Positions 1 to 8,148 of a stretch of 64,000 bases of DNA are shown piece by piece; within the stretch, counting starts at the first letter, position 1, and each line of letters starts with the position of its first letter. The notes under the pieces are model-generated. The model was not told the origin of the DNA, did not search any database, and saw nothing but the letters and a program-made list of their open reading frames with translations. The position numbers were made by a program, and so were the translations under genes. This stretch comes from Nostoc carneum NIES-2107 (lineage in GTDB: Bacteria > Cyanobacteriota > Cyanobacteriia > Cyanobacteriales > Nostocaceae), in NCBI GenBank assembly GCA_002368155.1, contig AP018180.1:7000561-7064560 (forward strand), given 5' to 3'.

Positions 1-699
1 GGCTATTGTGGCGACTGTATCCACATCTCCGGTGAAAGCTATACAGTCCTTTAACAGTTCGCTTATGCTGTCATTTCGCATTACTGCTGTAATTGCCGCT
101 CTGACGCTCATCCATCCTTTAGACTTAACTGTACCTACCCAACGCTTAGACCATTCTCCAGAAACATAACCTTCGAGAAACTGCCCTAATTTGCGCTTAG
201 GCCCTAGTTGGTAAATAAAATAATGGGTCATTAACGCGGCGGCAACGGCGGCGTTAATGCCATCTGGTGTATTGTGAGTTAGCGCTGCTTGAATAGTTGC
301 GGCTTCTATGACTTTTTCTGGTGTAGCAAAAACCCCAATCGGCCCTGCACGCATTGCTGCACCGCTTTTATCGCTATCAGCGTGAATTCTAGCTAGGAAC
401 TCGCTTCCATCTTGGATACTTTCTAGAAAATCGTAGAAGCGACTAGCATAACCTTTTCTGCGATCGCGTTTAAAGCAGGTCACAAAACTCTCAGCTAAAA
501 CTTGCGGTGTCCAAGGTGCGCCGGAGACAATCACTTCTGCGATCGCAATGCTCATTTGCGTGTCGTCTGTATAGCTACCAGGATTGAGTCGATGACGAGG
601 ATGTGTAAAGTATCGACTCAAATCGTTATAAACGCTCATTTCGTTAGCGTATTCAAAGCCTGCACCATAGGCATCGCCAATTGCTAATTCTATGAGCAT
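1..699 (-). CDS. ADP-ribosylglycohydrolase family protein (3' end outside window)
   Basis: Reading on the minus strand from ATG at 699, 233 codons stay open to the window edge. The N-terminus MLIELAIGDAYGAGFEYA is the family's usual GD.YG..FE opening. The metal-binding motif YTDDTQM follows at about residue 43, and the second metal motif GDVDTVA lies at the window edge. Known members remove ADP-ribose from modified proteins or small molecules using two Mg ions; the substrate here cannot be told. The start is supported by homology of the first residues rather than by a strong ribosome site. It lies downstream of a NUDIX hydrolase of the ADP-ribose pyrophosphatase type on the same strand, which would fit a shared role in ADP-ribose turnover (inference). 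The C-terminus is missing. Confidence 0.85.
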   Translation of the reverse strand, partial: MLIELAIGDAYGAGFEYANEMSVYNDLSRYFTHPRHRLNPGSYTDDTQMSIAIAEVIVSGAPWTPQVLAESFVTCFKRDRRKGYASRFYDFLESIQDGSEFLARIHADSDKSGAAMRAGPIGVFATPEKVIEAATIQAALTHNTPDGINAAVAAALMTHYFIYQLGPKRKLGQFLEGYVSGEWSKRWVGTVKSKGWMSVRAAITAVMRNDSISELLKDCIAFTGDVDTVATIA

Positions 700-862
700 C
701 TACAAGTTCCCACAATAGCTAAGAGGTTATTTATAAAGCCTAACCCACCATCCATGCGGCGGTGCGTTACGGCTGAATTTCATTGTCTCTGTGTCTCAAA
801 TCCTTTCATAGCCGTAACACACCCTACTTCTACGAGAATCTACAAGTTCCCACAATAGCTAA
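698..862. repeat. MITE-like element copy A flanked by a 25-bp direct repeat
   Basis: A MITE-like core (about 722-833) starts with AGAGGTTATTTATAAAG and ends with AACACACCCTAC. Its interior closely matches the copies at 12222-12433 (inverted) and 57423-57566. The core is bracketed by a 25-bp perfect direct repeat at 698-722 and 838-862 (ATCTACAAGTTCCCACAATA and onward). The first repeat copy includes the start codon region of the ADP-ribosylglycohydrolase, so the element lies immediately upstream of that gene. Confidence 0.7.
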
Positions 863-934
863 AGGTTAAAGCTGGGCTTCACCCTGATACGCTAACGCCT
901 CTACAGGGTGAAATATCTGATGTTTTTCCCAGTC

Positions 935-988
935 CCCAATCCCTAATCCCCAGTCCCTAATCCCCAGTCCCTAATCCCCAGTCCCCAT
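935..988. repeat. Tandem 14-bp repeat (TCCCTAATCCCCAG)
   Basis: About three copies of a 14-bp unit built from the two heptamers CCCTAAT and CCCCAGT run right up to the stop codon of the NUDIX gene at 991. The same CCCCAGT/GGGGACT heptamer recurs at 30089-30183, 44375-44400 and 61229-61266. Such short tandem repeats are common between genes in heterocyst-forming cyanobacteria. Confidence 0.8.
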
Positions 989-990
989 CC

Positions 991-1593
991 CTAAACCAAG
1001 TAAGGACGCGCTAACAAAAAGCTAGAGATTGTTTTCGCATCTACTGGTTCACCGTCTAAAAAGGCTTTTTCCAGTTCTTCGGGGGTGTAATAGAGAATTT
1101 CAATATCTTCATCCTCTTCTTTCTGTGGCGGTGTCTCTAACTTTTCCAAATCTCGCGCCAGAAAAGCATAGAGGATTTCATCAGAATAACCAGGAGCCAG
1201 AAAAAACTCTCCTAGTTTGTCCCATTTGTTAGCACGATAACCAGTTTCTTCCTGAATTTCCCGCTGTACTGTTTCTAAGGGATCTTCATTGATTTCTAGA
1301 GTACCAGCCGGAAATTCGATAATTCTGCCTTGAATAGCAAAACGATATTGACGCAACAGAATTAGCTTACCGTCTTGTGTAACTGGCACAGCTAGAGCGC
1401 CACCTGGGTGACGAATACACTCCCATTCTCCCTCCGCTTTGTTGGGTAACCGCAAGCGATTCACTTCAAAATTAAACTTGCGCCCTTTATAAAATAAGCG
1501 TTGTCTCAGCAGCTGCGGTAATTCTCTACCTAATGGCATAGTATTAGTTGTTGTCTTTCGATACAAAGGCAAATATTCAGACTGGCTGTACAA
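991..1593 (-). CDS. NUDIX hydrolase, ADP-ribose pyrophosphatase type
   Basis: A 200-residue protein with a complete Nudix box around residues 97-119: G.....E.......REI.EETGY. That is the Mg-binding helix that hydrolyses nucleoside diphosphates linked to another group. The flanking ILLRQYRFAIQGRIIEFPAG block is typical of the ADP-ribose pyrophosphatase subgroup (NudF-like), which splits ADP-ribose to AMP and ribose-5-phosphate. An internal Met at residue 19 (1539) is an alternative start; neither has a clear ribosome site. It follows folK by 33 bases and could be co-transcribed with it. The stop codon touches the 14-bp tandem repeat. Confidence 0.85.
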   Translation of the reverse strand: MYSQSEYLPLYRKTTTNTMPLGRELPQLLRQRLFYKGRKFNFEVNRLRLPNKAEGEWECIRHPGGALAVPVTQDGKLILLRQYRFAIQGRIIEFPAGTLEINEDPLETVQREIQEETGYRANKWDKLGEFFLAPGYSDEILYAFLARDLEKLETPPQKEEDEDIEILYYTPEELEKAFLDGEPVDAKTISSFLLARPYLV

Positions 1594-1626
1594 TCCAGAA
1601 GTTCTCTGTGTTTATGGGTGGTAATT

Positions 1627-2136
1627 TTAATTGCCCATGAATAGATGTACATCAGAACAGTCTACATCTTTAACCAGTTCTTTAATCACACATCCGGAAA
1701 CTGGTTCTACCCAATTTGGTGCTATTTCTGCTAAGGGTACTAGTACAAAAGCCCGCTCCCGCATCCGGGGATGGGGAATTTGTAAATTTGGTGTGTGTAA
1801 AATCAAATCATCATACAACAGTAAATCTAAATCTAGGGTGCGGGGGCCCCACCTCTGTTGACGAATACGCCCAAATTTCTGTTCAATTGCTAATAATGTT
1901 TCTAATAATAGATGCGGTAACATGAATATTCGCAGTATTACACAGCCGTTTAAATAATCTGGTTGTGGCGGGCCTACGGCTTTAGTTATATACCAATGGG
2001 ATTGGGCTTCAACAAAAATCCCTGGTGTTTTGGCTAAGGTGGCGATCGCTGCATCTAAAATCAACCGCGAATCCCCGATATTACTACCTAGAGCGATAGC
2101 TGCACCTACACCTGTAGCAATCTCAGCAGTTTCATC
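1627..2136 (-). CDS. folK: 2-amino-4-hydroxy-6-hydroxymethyldihydropteridine pyrophosphokinase
   Basis: HPPK transfers pyrophosphate from ATP to 6-hydroxymethyl-7,8-dihydropterin in folate synthesis. The opening AIALGSNIGD, the central DYLNG segment and the signature RWGPRTLDLDLLLYDD, with the metal-binding DLD, are all present, followed by the usual IPHPRM..RAFVL..L block. I chose ATG 2136, which places about 14 residues before the IALGSN strand as in the family; a GTG at 2196 would add 20 residues. It is upstream of the NUDIX gene on the same strand. folE, an earlier step of the same pathway, is also in this window at 38244-38951 but is not linked. Confidence 0.92.
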   Translation of the reverse strand, partial: DETAEIATGVGAAIALGSNIGDSRLILDAAIATLAKTPGIFVEAQSHWYITKAVGPPQPDYLNGCVILRIFMLPHLLLETLLAIEQKFGRIRQQRWGPRTLDLDLLLYDDLILHTPNLQIPHPRMRERAFVLVPLAEIAPNWVEPVSGCVIKELVKDVDCSDVHLFMGN

Positions 2137-2398
2137 CATACTAGTTATCTGGTCTTTATACCTATACCCTTCGGTATATTTTTCTGCTGAGTCCACAGTC
2201 GGCTGAGTCCGAATAATTGATGAGAATTCTGTACTAATCTTTACGGAATCGTATTTAAAGAATTCTAAAAAGTCATCATATTTGACTTAATTTAGGTCTT
2301 TATTTATGGGATATTATACTAACACGAAAGTGGTACGCTAACCCCGTAATTTTTGGCTGGTGGTTAGGTGACAACTACATTTGAGCTGAGGAACTAAC

Positions 2399-4849
2399 GT
2401 GGGGAAACTAACCTCCTGGTTCAAGCAAAGATCACCCGATTTCAGTGCATCTGACAAGGAGAAGCCGCGATTGTCGCCTGGTAATCATCTCGAGAACGAA
2501 GAATCTGTAAATGAGAACTTACCATCAACCAAGCTGGACAAGTTAAAGCCGGTACTGAGCCAGATGCAAAACATCTCATCTGGAATCGTTGCCAAACTTT
2601 CCAGCCGCGATAAACCTTTTTATCGTCGCCTCTGGTTCTGGGCTAGTTTGGGTGTAGGTGGTAGTGTGATTGCGATTAGCTACGGCATCGGGACAATCGA
2701 TCGCACCTTGCCAGATAAATCGGAATTAAACGCTGTGATCCGCGAGCAGACATTAACTATTAAAGCTGCTGACGGGACAATTTTACAGCAGCAAGGTGAA
2801 GCAGCCAGAGAACAACTGAAACTGGAGCAAATACCAGATAATTTCAAAAAAGCTTTTATCGCTTCCGAAGACAGGCGATTTAGGCAACATAATGGCGTAG
2901 ATCCGCAAGGAATAGTCAGAGCAGTTTTAAATAATTTGCGATCGCAAGATGTTGTGGAAGGTGGTAGCACTATCACCCAGCAGCTAGCGCGTATTCTCTT
3001 CCTTAAACAAGAAAAAACTATTTGGCGTAAGCTCAAAGAAGTCCGTCTGGCACAAAAGATGGAAAATGAATTGAGCAAAGATCAGATTCTTGAGCGTTAC
3101 TTAAATTTGGTGTATTTGGGATCTGGTGCTTATGGTGTAGCGGATGCAGCATGGGTATATTTTAGTAAAACTGTAGACCAATTAACCCTACCAGAAATGG
3201 CTACCATTGCTGGATTAGCACCAGCACCCAGCCTCTACGCCCCAGATAAAAATCCCGAAGCTGCAAAAGCTAGGCGGAATTTGGTGTTGCAGCGGATGCA
3301 GGAAGATGGCATCATTACTGCTGCTGAAAAGGATGCAGCTACCAAAGAACCGCTAGTTGTGAACAGTAGTTTTCCTAAGCGACTGCAAGTAGAATCACCC
3401 TACTTTACTACCTATATTCAAAAAGAATTACCCAAATACGTTTCCCCTGATGTTTTAGCAGGTGGAGGGTTAGTTGTTGAAACCACTTTAAACCCTACTT
3501 GGCAGAAATTTGCCGAGGAAGCAGTTGCGAAAACCTTGAGAAATCAAGGACGCTGGGAAAACTTTAAACAAGCAGCGATGGTAGCTATTGACCCCCGTAA
3601 TGGCGAAATTCAAGCGATGGTGGGGGGTAAAGATTTTGGAAAAAACCAGTTTAATCGCGTTACGCAAGCCCAGCGTCAACCAGGGTCAACATTTAAAGGC
3701 TTTGTTTATGCGACTGCGATCGCTAGTGGTAAGAGTCCCTACGATAGCTACCTAGATGCACCCTTCGTTGTAGATGGTTATGAACCGAAAAACTACAGCG
3801 AAAACTTCCGTGGCTGGATGAATATGCGCGATGCCCTCACCCGTTCCATTAATATTATTGCGGTGAAGGTGTTGATTGATGTGGGATTTGAGCCAACAAT
3901 TAAGCTAGCTAAAGATATGGGCATTAAATCTGAACTTAAGCCCACTTATTCTTTAGCCCTTGGCTCAAATGAAGTCAATTTGCTGGAATTGACTAGCGCT
4001 TACGGTAGCTTTGCCACTCAAGGGTTACACACAGAAGCGCATGGTATTCGTCGTATCCTCAACCGCCAAGGGCAAGTAATTTGGTCATCTGACTTTACGT
4101 CTAAGCGGGCGCTGGATGCTGATAGTGCAGCTATTATGACCTGGATGCTACGTAATGTTGTAGAAGAAGGGACTGGTGCAGCAGCGCAATTAGATAATCG
4201 ACCTGTAGCTGGCAAGACTGGGACATCTGACGAAGCCCGGGATTTATGGTTTATTGGTTACATTCCCCAAATCGTAACCGGAGTTTGGTTAGGTAACGAT
4301 GATAACCGCCCGACTTGGGGTAGTAGTGGTAGCGCTGCTTATACCTGGCATGAATTTATGGAACAAGCCGTTAAAGATATGCCGGTCGAAAAGTTTCCCC
4401 CAAGGCCGAAATTAGATGGTCGTAAGGGGACGATTAAAGCCCAGCGCCTCAAGCCTAAAAGCATTGTCAATAAAGCTGTTCCTTCTAATGATGAAGATGA
4501 GGACAACTCTAATAATGAGGAACGCCCATCTAGAAGGCGTAGATATTCTCAGGACGATCAGCAACAAGATGAAACCCCAAGACGGCGGCGCAGAATTTAT
4601 CAACAACAAAATGATGAAACACCGTCATATAGCAGACGGCGGCGCTATCGTAGCACAGAAGCTAGCAGCAGCGATTCATCTTCAGAATCTCGTCCTCGTC
4701 GGCGCAGGCGTGTAGAATCTCAACCTTCCTCACCTCGCAGATCTCGGAGTTCTGCTTCATCCTCTGGTAGTGGATCATCTGGATCATCTGGTTCCTCCAA
4801 TTCCACCCCTACCTGGCGGGAGAGACTGAAACCATCTTCCTCGCAATAA
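2399..4849 (+). CDS. Class A penicillin-binding protein (PBP1A family)
   Basis: Bifunctional peptidoglycan synthase with a cytoplasmic N-terminus, one membrane segment (about residues 78-97, LWFWASLGVGGSVIAISYG), a GT51 glycosyltransferase domain (EDRRFRQHNGVDPQG, then GGSTITQQLAR) and a transpeptidase domain. The transpeptidase has the three active-site motifs STFK (catalytic Ser), SIN and KTG. The GTG start at 2399 follows GAGCTGAGGAAC, a plausible ribosome site. At 816 residues it carries an extra tail of about 135 residues made of Arg clusters alternating with Ser/Gln/Asp stretches, with no folded domain that I recognise. A strong hairpin lies about 90 bases downstream. Confidence 0.93.
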   Translation: MGKLTSWFKQRSPDFSASDKEKPRLSPGNHLENEESVNENLPSTKLDKLKPVLSQMQNISSGIVAKLSSRDKPFYRRLWFWASLGVGGSVIAISYGIGTIDRTLPDKSELNAVIREQTLTIKAADGTILQQQGEAAREQLKLEQIPDNFKKAFIASEDRRFRQHNGVDPQGIVRAVLNNLRSQDVVEGGSTITQQLARILFLKQEKTIWRKLKEVRLAQKMENELSKDQILERYLNLVYLGSGAYGVADAAWVYFSKTVDQLTLPEMATIAGLAPAPSLYAPDKNPEAAKARRNLVLQRMQEDGIITAAEKDAATKEPLVVNSSFPKRLQVESPYFTTYIQKELPKYVSPDVLAGGGLVVETTLNPTWQKFAEEAVAKTLRNQGRWENFKQAAMVAIDPRNGEIQAMVGGKDFGKNQFNRVTQAQRQPGSTFKGFVYATAIASGKSPYDSYLDAPFVVDGYEPKNYSENFRGWMNMRDALTRSINIIAVKVLIDVGFEPTIKLAKDMGIKSELKPTYSLALGSNEVNLLELTSAYGSFATQGLHTEAHGIRRILNRQGQVIWSSDFTSKRALDADSAAIMTWMLRNVVEEGTGAAAQLDNRPVAGKTGTSDEARDLWFIGYIPQIVTGVWLGNDDNRPTWGSSGSAAYTWHEFMEQAVKDMPVEKFPPRPKLDGRKGTIKAQRLKPKSIVNKAVPSNDEDEDNSNNEERPSRRRRYSQDDQQQDETPRRRRRIYQQQNDETPSYSRRRRYRSTEASSSDSSSESRPRRRRRVESQPSSPRRSRSSASSSGSGSSGSSGSSNSTPTWRERLKPSSSQ

Positions 4850-4873
4850 GTCTGGTTAGTGCTGAGTTGCAAC

Positions 4874-4893
4874 AGACGCGATTAATCGCGTCT
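4874..4893. repeat. Palindrome AGACGCGAT-TA-ATCGCGTCT
   Basis: A 9-bp perfect stem with a 2-base centre. Related copies sit at about 5485-5504, 30210-30229 and 45658-45677, all between genes. This is a dispersed small palindrome family; a role in transcript ends or DNA structure is possible but not shown. Confidence 0.7.
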
Positions 4894-4935
4894 ATACAAG
4901 AGTGTTGAGTAATTTGAAGGGTAAGTATTCAAGTT

Positions 4936-4975
4936 TCCGTTAAATAATTGAGAACAATCTCAATTATTTAACGGA
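4936..4975 (+). terminator. Strong 18-bp hairpin after the penicillin-binding protein gene
   Basis: The arms CCGTTAAATAATTGAGA and TCTCAATTATTTAACGG are perfect complements around the loop ACAA, with one more pair outside. A short T run (ATTTTTAAG) follows the right arm, as in intrinsic terminators. It lies about 90 bases past the stop codon at 4849. Confidence 0.6.
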
Positions 4976-5211
4976 TTTTTAAGGTTTGAGGCTATATTTT
5001 GGCTTGAGAAGCCAAAAGATTGATCAAATATTGAAAAATTTACCCTTGAGAGAGCCTGGGATGCTGTTTTTCACCTCAGAACTCAGAACTCAGCACTATT
5101 CATAAAATCTAAAATCTAAAATTGCTGGGTTCAAACTACAGAGGGATGTTAGGTGATACGCTCGTTTTATAGTGTGTTAAGCAGTGTTACCTACATTAGG
5201 AGAATATACTC

Positions 5212-5436
5212 ATGCTTATATTCATGCAAACAGCCGCACCAATAGCAGATGGGCCTCATTTTCCTTTTGCTTTTACATTTGTATATGTATTTGGTTTTAT
5301 TGCCGCTGTTACCATTGGTTCCATCGCCTGGTATAACTCTAAGCGTCCACCAGGTTGGGAAAGCAAAGAACGTCCTGACTTTGTACCCAAGGTAGAAAAA
5401 GAAGAAACTCCGGGTCTGGGCGAACCGAAGTCATAA
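5212..5436 (+). CDS. Small membrane protein, possibly photosystem II assembly protein Psb35
   Basis: A 74-residue protein with one clear membrane segment (about residues 19-40, FAFTFVYVFGFIAAVTIGSIAW) followed by a polar tail beginning YNSKRPPGWESKERPDF. AGGAG at 5199 stands 9 bases before the ATG, so it is likely translated. The single-helix layout and the NSKRP.GWE.KERPDF segment resemble the small cyanobacterial protein described as Psb35, which stabilises the CP47 assembly module. That identification is from memory and uncertain. No phycobilisome or photosystem gene is directly next to it. Confidence 0.6.
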   Translation: MLIFMQTAAPIADGPHFPFAFTFVYVFGFIAAVTIGSIAWYNSKRPPGWESKERPDFVPKVEKEETPGLGEPKS

Positions 5437-5530
5437 GGGCTGACGAGTGCTGAGTTAAATTACGAAATTTAAAAAACATGGTCAGGCGCGAGATATCGCG
5501 TCTGCTTAAACCAATAATCATAAATCTCTC

Positions 5531-5953
5531 TTAATTTTGCACATCAACCCAACGGCGATACAGCTTTTGAATTTGTTTGAGTAAAGTATTGTAGGCTGAT
5601 GGATGTGACTCACTAGCTTTGCCTAACTCCTGTAATTTGGTTAGGAGTCTTGCTTCTTCAGTCGCCACATCCCCGTCACTATAAATTAGGCCACTGATAG
5701 CTTCTATCAAACTTTCGCAATCTTCTAAGCTAGGATGATCGCCTAAATATTCTTGTACCCAGCTATAGCACTCATTTGGTTGTACAGGAACTAATTCGTA
5801 CAACCAAGGCTTAATCTCTGGATCGCTCGCTACACCTTTAGCTTGGGCGATTTCGCGCAAATATTGGCGTTCTTCCGGTTGGATTCTACCATCAATCCAA
5901 GCTGCCCCGATCAGGATTTTCACTAAGTTTTTCACATTGGAATCAGTAACCAT
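5531..5953 (-). CDS. TerB-like (tellurite resistance protein B family) protein
   Basis: About 140 residues, all helical by composition. Two acidic loops, DGRIQPEER and DGDVATEEARLL, repeat the TerB-type pattern of Asp/Glu metal-binding helices. I chose ATG 5953 (MVTDSN) because AGAGG stands 7 bases upstream; an earlier ATG at 5977 would add eight residues that read through this ribosome site. TerB-like proteins in cyanobacteria are conserved but mostly of unknown role. It lies 55 bases upstream of a convergent or independent unit and directly downstream of rsmB on the same strand, so it may be in an operon with it. Confidence 0.6.
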   Translation of the reverse strand: MVTDSNVKNLVKILIGAAWIDGRIQPEERQYLREIAQAKGVASDPEIKPWLYELVPVQPNECYSWVQEYLGDHPSLEDCESLIEAISGLIYSDGDVATEEARLLTKLQELGKASESHPSAYNTLLKQIQKLYRRWVDVQN

Positions 5954-6009
5954 GCTGCATCCTCTGGGAGATTTCAACCTCGCTTAAATAGTACAATCAC
6001 AAACAGTGT

Positions 6010-7398
6010 TCACTCGGAATTATTAGTTTTTCTTAAGCGCACCATAAAAAATCCATCCATGTCTTGGCGATGGGGCCAGACTTTACACCAACCTTCAGGG
6101 GTGGAATAGGCAAAAGCAGATGAATCTTTCTGAGGCGGTTCGATTTGCCAATCAGGAGAATTAGCCAAAAATTGGGTAATTACAGCCTCATTTTCTAAAG
6201 GATGCAGGGTACAGGTAGCGTAGACAAGCACACCGCCGGGTTTTACAAAAGTAGCAGTATGGCATAAAAGTTCTGTTTGCAGTTGGGAAAGTTCTTGCAC
6301 AGTTTCAGGCGTTTGTCGCCAACGTGCATCAGCATGACGGTGGAGAGTTCCCAAACCCGAACAGGGTGCATCTAATAATACGCGATCGCCTATATTTTGA
6401 AACTGTAAAAATTCACGACTGTCACCAGTACAAATTTGAATCGATTGCAAATTCAAGCGTTTGGCGTTTTCTTGCAATTTTTTGAGACGAGAAGCAGTGC
6501 GATCGCAAGCCCAAATTTTCCCTTTATCCCCCATCAATTCAGCAATGTGGGTAGTTTTCCCTCCTGGCGCAGCACAAGCATCAATCACCACTTCCCCTGG
6601 TTGCGGGTCGAGTAAATGAGTCACCAATTGCGCGCTACTATCTTGGACAACCCACCAACCTTCACGGAAACCAGGTAAATTTTGAATCGGCCCACTATTA
6701 CCAATTAATCTTAAAGCTTGGGGTAGGTGGGGTATCCGTCTGACTAAAACATCAGCTGATAGCAACGCCGCTTCCACCTCCTCAACAGAACAGCGAAGCG
6801 GGTTAATTCGCAAGTCAATTGTGGGTGATTGGTTCATCCATTCACACAACTGTTCTGTCTCAGCAACACTCAGTTGTTCCAACCACACTTGAATAATCCA
6901 GTCAGGAAAGCTGTGCAAAATCCCCAAGCGTTCCACAGGATTGTCTGGAAGTTGTAGGGGAAGATGGGATGCAGATGAGGTAGATTTATCTCCCTTCTCT
7001 TCCTCATCTAATCCCGCTTGTCTAATATATTGCCGCAATAGACCATTCACAAAACCAGTTAATCCCGCAAAGCCATTTTCTTTAGCTAGTTGCACAGTCG
7101 TATTCACAGCCGCAGAAGCCGGAATTCTCTCTTGATAGCACAGCTGATATAAGCCAAGATGCAGGATAGTGCGGAGTTCTTTGGGTTGTTGGTGAGATTT
7201 CTTTTTAGCGAATTGGTCAATTAACGCATCAAGAGTGCGTTGTCGCCTGACGCTACCATAAACTAATTCTGTAACTAAACGGCGATCCGTGTCTTGTAAT
7301 TTAAATTTTTGTAGTACTTTATCTAAAGCAAAATCAGCATAAGCCCCTTTGTGAACATCTCGCAGGGCAAGAAAAGCTATTTGACGAGCATTTGTCAT
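6010..7398 (-). CDS. rsmB: 16S rRNA (cytosine-967-C5)-methyltransferase
   Basis: The 462-residue protein has an N-terminal NusB-like RNA-binding domain (about 1-150) and a C-terminal SAM-dependent methyltransferase domain. Visible motifs are DACAAPGGKTTHIAEL (SAM binding), LLDAPCSGLGTL and the catalytic ATCTLHPLENE, so both active-site cysteines of the m5C RNA methyltransferases are kept. It modifies C967 of 16S rRNA before subunit assembly. The length equals the usual bacterial RsmB (about 430-460). The TerB-like gene starts 56 bases downstream on the same strand. Confidence 0.93.
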   Translation of the reverse strand: MTNARQIAFLALRDVHKGAYADFALDKVLQKFKLQDTDRRLVTELVYGSVRRQRTLDALIDQFAKKKSHQQPKELRTILHLGLYQLCYQERIPASAAVNTTVQLAKENGFAGLTGFVNGLLRQYIRQAGLDEEEKGDKSTSSASHLPLQLPDNPVERLGILHSFPDWIIQVWLEQLSVAETEQLCEWMNQSPTIDLRINPLRCSVEEVEAALLSADVLVRRIPHLPQALRLIGNSGPIQNLPGFREGWWVVQDSSAQLVTHLLDPQPGEVVIDACAAPGGKTTHIAELMGDKGKIWACDRTASRLKKLQENAKRLNLQSIQICTGDSREFLQFQNIGDRVLLDAPCSGLGTLHRHADARWRQTPETVQELSQLQTELLCHTATFVKPGGVLVYATCTLHPLENEAVITQFLANSPDWQIEPPQKDSSAFAYSTPEGWCKVWPHRQDMDGFFMVRLRKTNNSE

Positions 7399-7489
7399 GG
7401 AAATCTTTAAAATGTTAGATTTTATAATCTAGAGAATTTTAATTATACTCAGGCTATAAATTTAAAAAAATAGCACTATTTAATCAAAT

Positions 7490-8131
7490 ATGGTCAAAAC
7501 AGTTGGCATCAGCAAAGCAATTACTAACCTGAATGAAGTACACAATAAGTTCAATTTAACTCAAACTACTACGCCTGATTTTTTTACAGAATGGTTTGAG
7601 AATTTACCCGAACTTACTGATAATGAAAAAGCCTCTTTAAATCGGCTCAAGAGTCGTTATCTTTATTATGCAGCAGATGGTGCTATTACGGAAGGTACTG
7701 TCAATGTTATTATGCTATCTCCGTTTTTAGAATTAATGGGTTTATGCGATCCGCCTTTTAAAATTAAAAGTGAGGAGTTAGTGAAGGTTGAACTTCAAAA
7801 CGGCGGTGAAGAAGAAATTATTTTAGAAGGATTTATTGACGCTTTAGTAGTTCAAAATAGGTTCTGGGTAGTCTTGATTGAATCAAAACGCTTTGGTTTT
7901 AGTGTTATGCAGGCTATTCCTCAAACCTTAACTTACATGATGGCAAATCCTAATTTAGAAAGACCAATTTTTGGTATGGTTACAACTGGAGAAGACTATC
8001 TTTTTATCAAGCTGAATCAGCAGCAGAGTCTGTATGCTTTATCCAATAAATTTACTCTGTCTAATCCTCAGAGAAATGAACTTTACGACGTGATGCAAGT
8101 GATGAAGCGAATTGTCAGCTTGTATTTATAA
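7490..8131 (+). CDS. PD-(D/E)XK nuclease-fold protein (type I restriction subunit R N-terminus-like)
   Basis: 213 residues. The core GFIDALVVQNRFWVVLIESKR gives the D...ExK spacing of the PD-(D/E)XK nuclease fold, with the Asp in the GFID strand and Glu-Ser-Lys in the next strand. The protein resembles the stand-alone cyanobacterial proteins labelled type I restriction enzyme R subunit-like. No helicase, methyltransferase or specificity subunit gene lies near, so it is not a working type I system here. The gene is AT-rich compared with its neighbours and is divergent from rsmB. Function is unknown; it may be a solitary defence nuclease or a regulator of one. Confidence 0.65.
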   Translation: MVKTVGISKAITNLNEVHNKFNLTQTTTPDFFTEWFENLPELTDNEKASLNRLKSRYLYYAADGAITEGTVNVIMLSPFLELMGLCDPPFKIKSEELVKVELQNGGEEEIILEGFIDALVVQNRFWVVLIESKRFGFSVMQAIPQTLTYMMANPNLERPIFGMVTTGEDYLFIKLNQQQSLYALSNKFTLSNPQRNELYDVMQVMKRIVSLYL

Positions 8132-8148
8132 AGTTCAGTAATTTCAAC

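Noticed and set aside
502-687. 61-residue plus-strand frame
   Set aside because: Antisense shadow of the ADP-ribosylglycohydrolase, whose motifs are clear on the minus strand.
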